From positions 23,931-87,930 of the forward strand of contig JAHDGJ010000014.1 in assembly GCA_020627705.1 (NCBI GenBank): a stretch of DNA of 64,000 nt, read 5' to 3'. This DNA is from Saprospiraceae bacterium (GTDB taxonomy: Bacteria > Bacteroidota > Bacteroidia > Chitinophagales > Saprospiraceae). Each line of letters opens with the position of its first letter. Within the stretch, counting starts at the first letter, position 1. The notes beneath the pieces are model-generated. The model was not told the DNA's origin. It saw nothing but the letters and a program-made list of their open reading frames with translations, and ran no database searches. Positions 57,227-64,000 of this stretch are shown in pieces. The translations under genes and the position numbers were made by a program.

Positions 57227-58468
57227 ATGAACTTAGTTGATTCATTCTCGGAATTTAAAGCCGGAAAAAATATAGATAGGCCTACAATGGTCAGAGTGTT
57301 GGAAGATGTTTTCCGTACACTCATCCGTAAGAAATACGGAGACGATGACAACTTTGATGTTATTGTCAACACGCAAAATGGGGATTTGGAGATGTGGAGA
57401 GTTAGAGAAATTGTTCCTGATGGCGAGGTAACCGATGAGCGAAGTCAGATTTCAGAATCAGAGGCTCAGGCCATTGAAGCAGATTACGAAGTTGGTGAAG
57501 AATGTTATGAGCAATTAACGCTTGAAGAATTTGGTAGACGAGCAATTATGGCAGCACGTCAAACACTTATTTCTCGAATTATGGAATTGGAGAAGGACGA
57601 AGTGTATAAGCGATACATGGATAGAGTGGGAGACATTGTACTTGGAGAGGTTCATCAGATTTTGAAAAGAGAAATCTTAGTTTTAGATGACGCGACGGGG
57701 AACGAACTGATTTTGCCTAGAAACGAGACGATTAGAGCTGATTTCTTCCGAAAAGGCGATATGGTTAAAGGGGTAATTAAGCGGGTGGAGATGCGAAACA
57801 ACAACCCAGCAGTTATTATTTCAAGAACAGATGGATTGTTCTTAGAGAAATTAATGGAGCAAGAAGTTCCAGAAATTGAAGATGGTCTAATAACCATCAA
57901 AAAGATAGAACGTATCCCAGGAGAAAGAGCAAAAGTTGCGGTTGAATCTTACGATGATAGAATTGATCCTGTAGGTGCATGTGTTGGTATGAAGGGTTCA
58001 AGAATTCACGGAATAGTGCGTGAATTGAAAAATGAAAACATTGATATAGTTAACTATACCAACAACAACACGCTTTTTATACAAAGATCGTTGACTCCTG
58101 CAAAAGTGAGCAGCATTTCTTTGGATGATGAGACGATGAAGGCATCTGTATTTTTACAGCCTGATCAAGTGTCGTTGGCGATTGGTAAAGGAGGTTCAAA
58201 TATTAAATTAGCCAGTAGATTAACTGGTTATGAGATAGATGTCTATAGAGAAAATGATGATCTTGAGCTTGAAGACATAGACTTAGATGAATTTAATGAT
58301 GAAATCGAAGACTGGATCATCGATGAATTGAAAAATATCGGTTGCGATACAGCAAGAAGTGTATTGGCGCTGAGCAAAACAGAACTTGTTAGAAGATCAG
58401 ACCTCGAAGAGGAAACCATCGACGATGTGTTGAAGATTCTAAAGGCAGAGTTCGAAGAAGAAGAATAA
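57227..58468 (+). CDS. nusA: Transcription termination/antitermination factor NusA
   Basis: The 413-residue NusA has the RNA polymerase-binding N-terminal domain (about 1-130), the S1 domain (about 135-200, with [19 protein letters not shown]), two KH domains (with [20 protein letters not shown], then [27 protein letters not shown] and [19 protein letters not shown]) and an acidic C-terminal tail with a short acidic-repeat-like segment (from 345). It binds RNA polymerase and nascent RNA and controls pausing and termination. It lies 11 bp after rimP. The leader hairpin of the operon would allow autoregulation by NusA, which is inference. Confidence 0.96.
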   Translation: MNLVDSFSEFKAGKNIDRPTMVRVLEDVFRTLIRKKYGDDDNFDVIVNTQNGDLEMWRVREIVPDGEVTDERSQISESEAQAIEADYEVGEECYEQLTLEEFGRRAIMAARQTLISRIMELEKDEVYKRYMDRVGDIVLGEVHQILKREILVLDDATGNELILPRNETIRADFFRKGDMVKGVIKRVEMRNNNPAVIISRTDGLFLEKLMEQEVPEIEDGLITIKKIERIPGERAKVAVESYDDRIDPVGACVGMKGSRIHGIVRELKNENIDIVNYTNNNTLFIQRSLTPAKVSSISLDDETMKASVFLQPDQVSLAIGKGGSNIKLASRLTGYEIDVYRENDDLELEDIDLDEFNDEIEDWIIDELKNIGCDTARSVLALSKTELVRRSDLEEETIDDVLKILKAEFEEEE

Positions 58469-58482
58469 ACGGAATATTTTTT

Positions 58483-61161
58483 ATGGCAGGTAGACTGGTC
58501 AAAATAGCGAAAGAATTGAATGTTGGAACGGCTACGATCGTAGACTTTCTATCTCAAAGTGGTTTTGAGATAGAAAACAAGCCTACGTCTAAGCTTTCGG
58601 ATGAGATGCATGATTTGCTTCTAAAGGAGTTTAGCAATTCAATGGCGGTGAAAGAACAAGCAGATCAAATTGTGATTGGCGATCAGAGAAAACCAGAACC
58701 CCCTGTAAAAAAGGTAGAGCCCATTCCAGAACCTACCCCTCCGCCTGTTGTTGAACCTACTCCTGAACCAGTTGCAGAAGAAAAAAAGGAAGAGGTCATT
58801 GAGGCAAAGGCAAAAGTGACTGGACCAAAGGTTATTGGTAAAATTGATCTTGAAAAAGCCAAACCAAAGCCAAAAGCCAAAAAGAAAGAAGAGCCTAAAC
58901 CAGCACCCAAAAAGGAAGAACCCAAAAAGGAAGAACCAGTTGTAGAAGAGCAAAAACCAACTCCTTCTGCTCCCGCTACTCCTGAACCAGAACTTGTAAG
59001 AGCAAAAACGCCTCAATTACAAGGACTTAAGGTTTTAGGAAAAATTGATAAATCCAAGTTGGATCAGATCAATAAGAAGCCGGAAGCCAAACCAAAGACA
59101 AAAACCGACAATAAGCCAGGTGAGTCAAGAAAGAGGAAAAGAACACGTAAAAAAGTTTCTGCTCAAAACTATCCAAAGTCAAAACAACGTGCTGGAGGTA
59201 AGAGTAAAAAAACTGACGAGGTAAAAGAAGTTTCTCAAAAAGAAATTGAAGACAAGATTAAGGCAACAATGGCTCGTCTCTCTGGTGGAGGAAAGAGAAA
59301 GCGACAGAAAATACGAAGAGACAACAGAGAAGAAAAGAGAGAAAAAGAGGAGATTAAGAATCTAGAAAAACAAGATGCAACGCTTCGAGTAACCGAATTT
59401 ATTTCTGTTCAAGAACTTGCTAACCTTCTAAATGTGTCTGTTTCTGAAGTTATCACTACATGTATGAACCTTGGTGTGATCGTTTCTATCAACCAGAGAT
59501 TAGACGCAGAAATTATTGAACTTGTTGCTGGAGAGTTTGAGACAGAGGTAACTTTTATTACTGCTGAGGATGAAGAGGAAGAGGTTGAAGAAATTGTAGA
59601 CGATCCCAAGGACCTTGAGCCAAGAGCTCCAATTGTTACGGTAATGGGTCACGTTGATCATGGGAAAACATCTTTGTTGGATTACATAAGAAACGCTACA
59701 GTAGCAGAGGGTGAAGCTGGGGGTATAACTCAGCACATCGGTGCATATGAAGTTCAGGTGGGAGAAGACAAAAAGAAAATTACATTTTTAGATACTCCTG
59801 GTCACGAGGCATTTACAGCGATGAGGGCAAGGGGAGCCAAAGTAACCGATGTTGCAATCATTATCGTAGCAGCGGATGACAAAATAATGCCTCAAACAAA
59901 AGAAGCAATCAGTCATGCTCAAGCTGCCGGAGTTCCAATGATTTTTGCAATCAATAAGATTGATAAAGATGGAGCTTCTCCAGATCGAATCAAACAAGAA
60001 CTTTCAGGAATGAATCTTCTGATTGAAGAGTGGGGTGGTACTTTCCAATCTCAAGATATTTCGGCTAAGATGGGTACTAATATTGATCAGCTTCTGGAAA
60101 AGATAATTTTAGAAGCAGAGGTTTTAGAACTTAAAGCTAACCCAAATAGAAAAGCGAGTGGGACTATACTTGAAGCCTCTTTAGATAAAGGAAAAGGTTA
60201 CGTTACTAACATTCTGGTTCAAAACGGAACGCTCAAAATAGGAGATCCTATTGCTGCAGGTTCTCATAGCGGTAAGATAAAAGCCATGTTTAATGAGCAT
60301 GGAAAAAGAATAAAAGAAGCGGGTCCTGCTACACCAGTCAGAATTTTAGGATTAAGTGGAGCTCCTCAGGCAGGAGAAACATTTAAAGAAATGGATTCTG
60401 AGCAAGAAGCTAGACAGCTTGCTGCGAAGAGAAATCAGATTGAAAGAGAGCAATCCAATAGAGCTAGCAAACGAATTAGTTTGGATGAGATTGGTAGAAG
60501 ACTTGCACTTGGAACATTTAAGGAACTTAACTTAATTGTAAAAGGTGATGTGGATGGTTCTATCGAGGCACTTTCTGATTCATTAATCAAACAATCCATT
60601 GATTCAGTTCAAGTAAACGTAATCCATAAAGCAGTTGGACCGATTCAAGAATCTGATATTTTATTGGCTTCTGCTTCGGATGCCATTGTGATTGGTTTTC
60701 AAGTAAGACCATCAGGTTCAGCCCGACAATTAGCAGAGAAAGAAGGCGTACAAATTAAGACATACTCCATTATCTATGAAGCCATAGATGAGATCAGATC
60801 TGCGATTGAGGGAATGCTTGAACCAACAAAAGAGGAGAAAATCCAAGGAATGGTTGAAGTACGTGAGACTTATAAGATCAGTAGAATTGGTACTATTGCG
60901 GGTAGTTTCGTAACTGAAGGCTATATTTCGAGAAACTCTTTAATCCGCATTATCCGAGACGGCATTGTGGTTTATCCTACAAAAGAAGGTGCGATAGGAG
61001 AGGTTTCATCTCTCAAGCGTTTTAAAGATGATGTAAAAGAAGTCAAAAAAGGTTTTGAATGTGGAATCACAATCAAAAACTACAACGACATCAAAGAGGG
61101 AGACATGATTGAAGCGTACGAAATCATAGAAGTGCAACAAACCTTAGAGAAGTCAAGATAA
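58483..61161 (+). CDS. infB: Translation initiation factor IF-2
   Basis: The 892-residue GTPase binds initiator fMet-tRNA and joins ribosomal subunits. The N-terminal IF2N domain (1-55) is followed by a long Pro/Glu/Lys-rich linker (about 65-260), a second IF2N-like segment ([20 protein letters not shown]), and the GTPase domain with G1 GHVDHGKT (389-396), G3 [17 protein letters not shown] and NKIDK. Domains II, III and IV follow. It lies 14 bp after nusA in the conserved rimP-nusA-infB operon. Confidence 0.97.
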   Translation: MAGRLVKIAKELNVGTATIVDFLSQSGFEIENKPTSKLSDEMHDLLLKEFSNSMAVKEQADQIVIGDQRKPEPPVKKVEPIPEPTPPPVVEPTPEPVAEEKKEEVIEAKAKVTGPKVIGKIDLEKAKPKPKAKKKEEPKPAPKKEEPKKEEPVVEEQKPTPSAPATPEPELVRAKTPQLQGLKVLGKIDKSKLDQINKKPEAKPKTKTDNKPGESRKRKRTRKKVSAQNYPKSKQRAGGKSKKTDEVKEVSQKEIEDKIKATMARLSGGGKRKRQKIRRDNREEKREKEEIKNLEKQDATLRVTEFISVQELANLLNVSVSEVITTCMNLGVIVSINQRLDAEIIELVAGEFETEVTFITAEDEEEEVEEIVDDPKDLEPRAPIVTVMGHVDHGKTSLLDYIRNATVAEGEAGGITQHIGAYEVQVGEDKKKITFLDTPGHEAFTAMRARGAKVTDVAIIIVAADDKIMPQTKEAISHAQAAGVPMIFAINKIDKDGASPDRIKQELSGMNLLIEEWGGTFQSQDISAKMGTNIDQLLEKIILEAEVLELKANPNRKASGTILEASLDKGKGYVTNILVQNGTLKIGDPIAAGSHSGKIKAMFNEHGKRIKEAGPATPVRILGLSGAPQAGETFKEMDSEQEARQLAAKRNQIEREQSNRASKRISLDEIGRRLALGTFKELNLIVKGDVDGSIEALSDSLIKQSIDSVQVNVIHKAVGPIQESDILLASASDAIVIGFQVRPSGSARQLAEKEGVQIKTYSIIYEAIDEIRSAIEGMLEPTKEEKIQGMVEVRETYKISRIGTIAGSFVTEGYISRNSLIRIIRDGIVVYPTKEGAIGEVSSLKRFKDDVKEVKKGFECGITIKNYNDIKEGDMIEAYEIIEVQQTLEKSR

Positions 61162-61166
61162 ACGAC

Positions 61167-61934
61167 TTGAAACGAAGTAAGATAGAGCTTCGAGATTTCT
61201 TGAATGATCAAGTTTTGCGTTTTAACGTTCCTGGATTTATAGAGAACGATCCTATTTCTATTCCGCATCGTTTTTCCAAAAAACAAGACATAGAAATTAC
61301 AGCCTTTTGGACTGCTATACTTTCATGGGGACAGCGAAAAACTATAATTAATAAAGCCACAGAATTGTTTGAACTGATGGGAAACGAACCCTATACGTTT
61401 ATAACAGAGCATTCTGAAAAAGACCTAAAACCGTTCGAAAGATTTAAGCATCGAACATTTCAGGCTTCCGATACATTATATTTCATTGAATTATTAAAAC
61501 ATCACTATTCTAAATACGATTCGTTGGAGTCTGCGTTTATCGATACGCAAAACAAAAAGGTAGAAGCAGGCCTCAATCATTTCCGAACCTACTTTTTTTC
61601 CTTAGGCAAACACTTAAAGCGAACCGAAAAGCATGTTTCTGCTCCTTTCAAAAAATCAACTTGTAAAAGACTCAATATGTTTTTACGGTGGATGGTCCGA
61701 AAAGATAATGCAGGTGTTGATTTTGGTTTATGGTCAGAAATAAAACCAAGCCAACTACTTATACCATTAGATGTACACGTAGAAAGAGTAGCACGAAATC
61801 TGGGACTATTAAAAAGAAAACAACGTGACTGGCAAGCTGTATTAGAACTCACTCAAAATTTAACAGAATTTGATAGTCAAGATCCAGTCAAGTATGATTT
61901 TGCCTTGTTTGGATACGGGCTTACAGAAAAATAG
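61167..61934 (+). CDS. TIGR02757 family protein
   Basis: The 255-residue protein fits the TIGR02757 (DUF2400) family: IPHRFSKKQDIEITAFWTAI, LSWGQRKTIINKA, a region with LYFIELLKHHYSKYDSLES, and a C-terminal DNA-glycosylase-like fold portion (KPSQLLIPLDVHVERVARNL, a GxD-like Asp at about 204). The family resembles HhH-type DNA glycosylases and may act on DNA, but no function is proved. The start codon is TTG. It is 5 bp after infB, so it may be transcribed with it. Confidence 0.85.
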   Translation: MKRSKIELRDFLNDQVLRFNVPGFIENDPISIPHRFSKKQDIEITAFWTAILSWGQRKTIINKATELFELMGNEPYTFITEHSEKDLKPFERFKHRTFQASDTLYFIELLKHHYSKYDSLESAFIDTQNKKVEAGLNHFRTYFFSLGKHLKRTEKHVSAPFKKSTCKRLNMFLRWMVRKDNAGVDFGLWSEIKPSQLLIPLDVHVERVARNLGLLKRKQRDWQAVLELTQNLTEFDSQDPVKYDFALFGYGLTEK

Positions 61935-61954
61935 ATTGCAGTCCAAAGTAAGTT

Positions 61955-63619
61955 TTAACCGTTCGTTTCTCTTAAAGCCCTCCTCAGAATTTTACCAACA
62001 TTAGTTTTAGGTAATTCATCTAAAAAGTCGACATGTTTGGGCACTTTATACCCCGTCATGTTTTCTTTACAAAAAGCAATTAGTTCTTCTTTGGTCAACG
62101 AAGGATCTTTCTTAACCACACATATTTTAACCACCTCTGTTGATTTTGGATCAGGTACTCCTATAGCTGCTACTTCCAACACTTTGTTATGGGTAACAAC
62201 TACTTCTTCGATTTCATTAGGATACACATTAAACCCAGAAACCAAGATCATGTCTTTTTTACGGTCAACAATTTTAAAGAAACCATCTTCCAGCATCATA
62301 CCGATATCTCCTGAAGAAAACCATCCTTCACTGTTGATGCATTTGGCCGTTTCGTCTGGACGATTGTAATAGCCCTTCATTACTTGTGGTCCTTTGATTT
62401 GAATTTCTCCTACTTCTCCTTGTGGCAATGCTTTTCCATTTTCATCCACAATACGAAGATCTGTTGAAGACAAAGGCATTCCTATCGTACCCAACTGACA
62501 TTGATCGTTAAATGGGTTAGCAGTCGCAACAGGTGAGGTTTCTGTTAGGCCATAGCCTTGTACGATTTGATTTCCTGTAATGGCTTTCCACTTTTCACTG
62601 ACAGCATCTTGCACGGCCATACCACCACCAATGGCAAACTTAAAATGGCTAAAATCCAAAGCCTTAAAATCAGGTTGATTTAGTAAAGCATTAAAGAGTG
62701 TATTCACCCCAGACATAAACGTAATTTTATGTGTTTTAAACTCTTTAATTACGGACTTTAAATCTCTGGCATTGGTAATTAATACAGTATGAGCCCCAAT
62801 ACTCATCATAGCCAAACAGTTTACCGAAAAGGCAAAAATATGGTACATGGGTAGTGGAGAAAGCGCTACTTCTTCTCGATCCTTCAACGAAATTTTCATC
62901 CAATGTGAGAGCTGCTCGAGGTTAGACAGCAAATTACTATTGGTCAACATCGCTCCCTTTGACACGCCAGTTGTACCCCCAGTATATTGATGCACAATGA
63001 CATCTGAGTGGCCCCCTGCGGCAGGAGTAACAGTAAATTTGGCACCTTGAGATAGGGCATCCTTGAATTTCACACAATTCGGAATGTTAAACTTCGGCAC
63101 CATTTTCTTTACAGACCGTACTACAAAATTGGTCATCATTCCCTTCACGCCTCCAAGCAATTCTCCGATTGAGGCTGTAATGACGATATCAATATCTGTG
63201 TCACCAATTATTTTCTCCAGATTATGCGCGAAGTTTTCGCATATAATAACGGCTTTTACCCCACTATCATTAAACTGATGTTTCATTTCTCTGGCCGTAT
63301 ACAATGGGTTGGTGTTTACGGCAATAAGTCCTGCTTTTAACGAAGCAAAAAGAGCTATCGGATACTGCAATAGATTTGGCATCATAATGCCAATTCGATC
63401 CCCTGGTTTTAAACCTCTGGATTGCAAATAGCCTGCAAAAGCATCCACTTTTTTTCCAAGCTCACCATAGGTCATTTTTTTTCCCATACACTCAAATGCC
63501 GTAAGCTTGGCATACTTCTTAAAACAGTCTTCTGCAAATTCTACAACTGAAGAGTATTTAGTATTATCAATATTCGCAGGTATTCCAGCTGGATAGTTTT
63601 TTAACCAAGGTCGGTCCAT
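61955..63619 (-). CDS. fadD: Long-chain fatty acid-CoA ligase
   Basis: The 554-residue adenylate-forming enzyme activates fatty acids with ATP and CoA. The P-loop-like motif is YTGGTTGVSKGAMLTN (about 216-231), preceded by INKPRL-like parts, with the AMP motif GYGLTETSPVAT, the DxxR-type GDIGMMLEDGFFKIVDR and the C-terminal FNVYPNEIEEVV and KVPKHVDFLDELPKTNVGKI (catalytic Lys near the end). The gene name is the usual one; short/medium-chain preference is possible. It runs convergently to the TIGR02757 gene. Confidence 0.9.
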   Translation of the reverse strand: MDRPWLKNYPAGIPANIDNTKYSSVVEFAEDCFKKYAKLTAFECMGKKMTYGELGKKVDAFAGYLQSRGLKPGDRIGIMMPNLLQYPIALFASLKAGLIAVNTNPLYTAREMKHQFNDSGVKAVIICENFAHNLEKIIGDTDIDIVITASIGELLGGVKGMMTNFVVRSVKKMVPKFNIPNCVKFKDALSQGAKFTVTPAAGGHSDVIVHQYTGGTTGVSKGAMLTNSNLLSNLEQLSHWMKISLKDREEVALSPLPMYHIFAFSVNCLAMMSIGAHTVLITNARDLKSVIKEFKTHKITFMSGVNTLFNALLNQPDFKALDFSHFKFAIGGGMAVQDAVSEKWKAITGNQIVQGYGLTETSPVATANPFNDQCQLGTIGMPLSSTDLRIVDENGKALPQGEVGEIQIKGPQVMKGYYNRPDETAKCINSEGWFSSGDIGMMLEDGFFKIVDRKKDMILVSGFNVYPNEIEEVVVTHNKVLEVAAIGVPDPKSTEVVKICVVKKDPSLTKEELIAFCKENMTGYKVPKHVDFLDELPKTNVGKILRRALRETNG

Positions 63620-63658
63620 AGTTTTCTCATTTAATTTTTTCTATTCTCCCAAAATACA

Positions 63659-63685
63659 AAATGTTCTAAATTCTTAAGAACATTT
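63659..63685. repeat. Inverted repeat beside the acyl-CoA ligase gene
   Basis: AAATGTTCT/AGAACATTT, 9-bp arms around a 9-base loop. It lies 40 bp upstream of the ligase start and just before the repeat-like element. It may be a regulator site or an element border. Confidence 0.45.
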
Positions 63686-63690
63686 CTTTA

Positions 63691-63798
63691 GGGCGACCCC
63701 CTGTCCGACTTTAAGTCTGGACAGGGTCGGGCTATACAGTACTCCGCATTCGCTTCGGCCTCGCCAAAGGCGGGCTAAATACTTCCTATCCCTATCGC
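63691..63798 (+). repeat. Probable Bacteroidota interspersed palindromic repeat
   Basis: The 108 bp begin GGGCGACCCCCTGTCC, fold into a hairpin closing at GGACAGGGTC, continue GGGCTATACAGTACTCCGC, hold a second CG-rich hairpin (CCTCGCC/GGCGGG), and end TATCCCTATCGC. This layout (GGGCG...GGGTCGGGCTAT...CTATCCC..CGC) recurs in intergenic DNA of many Bacteroidota genomes as an unnamed repeat, as far as I recall. Its GC content stands out from the flanks. No coding potential is seen. Confidence 0.6.
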
Positions 63799-63830
63799 AT
63801 AAACAGTCCATTAGATTTTAAGTATAAATT

Positions 63831-63878
63831 CCCGAACCCCGAACCCGATACCCGATACCCGATACCCGATACCCGATA
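63831..63878 (+). repeat. Heptanucleotide tandem repeat
   Basis: Two CCCGAAC units are followed by five perfect CCCGATA units (63844-63878), ending 2 bp before the TTTG of a promoter. Copy-number change here could alter the spacing of upstream DNA. Confidence 0.9.
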
Positions 63879-63880
63879 CT

Positions 63881-63912
63881 TTTGCACCTTCAACAAATTA
63901 TTTGTACTTTTG
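63881..63912 (+). promoter_or_regulatory. Promoter of the gene truncated by the window end
   Basis: TTTG (63881-63884), 20 bp, then TACTTTTG (63905-63912) matches the Bacteroidota consensus. The leader of about 60 bases includes the 14-bp palindrome CCGAAATATTTCGG (63917-63930). Confidence 0.7.
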
Positions 63913-63979
63913 CAGCCCGAAATATTTCGGATAAATCCTTCTATTCAAAAGCTGATAGAATACAAACCCATTCAGATTA

Positions 63980-64000
63980 TGTCTGAAGAAAACAAAACGG
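63980..64000 (+). CDS. Start of a gene cut by the window end
   Basis: An ATG at 63980 begins MSEENKT and stays open to the last base. A consensus promoter and leader precede it, so it is probably a real, well-expressed gene. Seven residues are too few to name it. Confidence 0.6.

Noticed and set aside
58639..59016. 125-codon minus-strand frame rich in Phe, Trp and Gly inside infB
   Set aside because: It is the antisense of the Pro/Glu/Lys-rich IF-2 linker, a known source of spurious long frames.
63831..63878. CRISPR-like repeat
   Set aside because: The unit is 7 bp with no spacers; it is a simple tandem repeat.

Overview
The window is about 64 kb of a Bacteroidota chromosome. The signs are a gliding lipoprotein (GldB), secreted proteins with type IX secretion (T9SS) C-terminal domains, a SusC-like TonB receptor, a DUF2723 membrane protein, scarce Shine-Dalgarno signals, and many promoters matching the phylum's TTTG-N19/20-TAnnTTTG consensus. 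The class cannot be fixed from this sequence. Most of the window is ordinary, densely packed housekeeping DNA. There is no rRNA, CRISPR array or transposase.

Layout. 1-4.6 kb: prfA, a small ECF sigma/anti-sigma-like pair, an S37-type peptidase overlapping galK. 4.7-10.6 kb: a tRNA-Cys gene carrying an AT-rich integrated element of about 5.6 kb. 10.6-26.7 kb: nitrilase-type amidase, PfkB kinase, aminopeptidase P, rpoN, a class III aminotransferase, a secreted M43 protease, two thioredoxin-fold proteins, xth, a glycosyltransferase, an M23 protein, a VF530 protein and a broken DUF2306 gene. 26.7-39.8 kb: gldB/2OG-oxygenase/tatA, nadC, the operon DUF2723-rpiB-M28 peptidase-pyrD, an RluA enzyme, thiL and trmB. 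39.9-55.5 kb: a porin-like barrel, TonB receptor plus histidine kinase, rlmN, a PnuC-like transporter, a second RluA enzyme, a CAU tRNA (probably Ile2), dipeptide epimerase, a T9SS FG-GAP/ASPIC protein, recX with a queuosine-tRNA mannosyltransferase homologue, a methyltransferase, a GT4 and a divergent Lgt homologue. 55.5-64 kb: rimP-nusA-infB with a terminator-like leader, a TIGR02757 protein, an acyl-CoA ligase, an interspersed-repeat-like element, a heptamer tandem repeat and the start of a truncated gene.

The most unusual part is the element in tRNA-Cys. It is bounded by 18-bp direct repeats of the tRNA 3' end (4742-4759 and 10375-10392). It encodes a tyrosine recombinase with all catalytic residues visible, a small excisionase-like HTH protein, a protein resembling filamentous-phage/plasmid gene II replication proteins, an HTH protein and several orphans, including one predicted secreted protein. 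No structural, conjugation or recognised mobilisation gene is visible. Three copies of a paired motif, GGTGAC-N6-GGTGAC, sit at the left end, upstream of the excisionase-like gene and upstream of the integrase gene. An 18-bp sequence is shared by the leaders of the replication and integrase genes. To the right of attR, a further partial att copy lies inside a 68-bp perfect duplication that includes the presumed original tRNA terminator, suggesting an earlier insertion or duplication at this site.

All functional names rest on motifs read by eye. No database search was possible.
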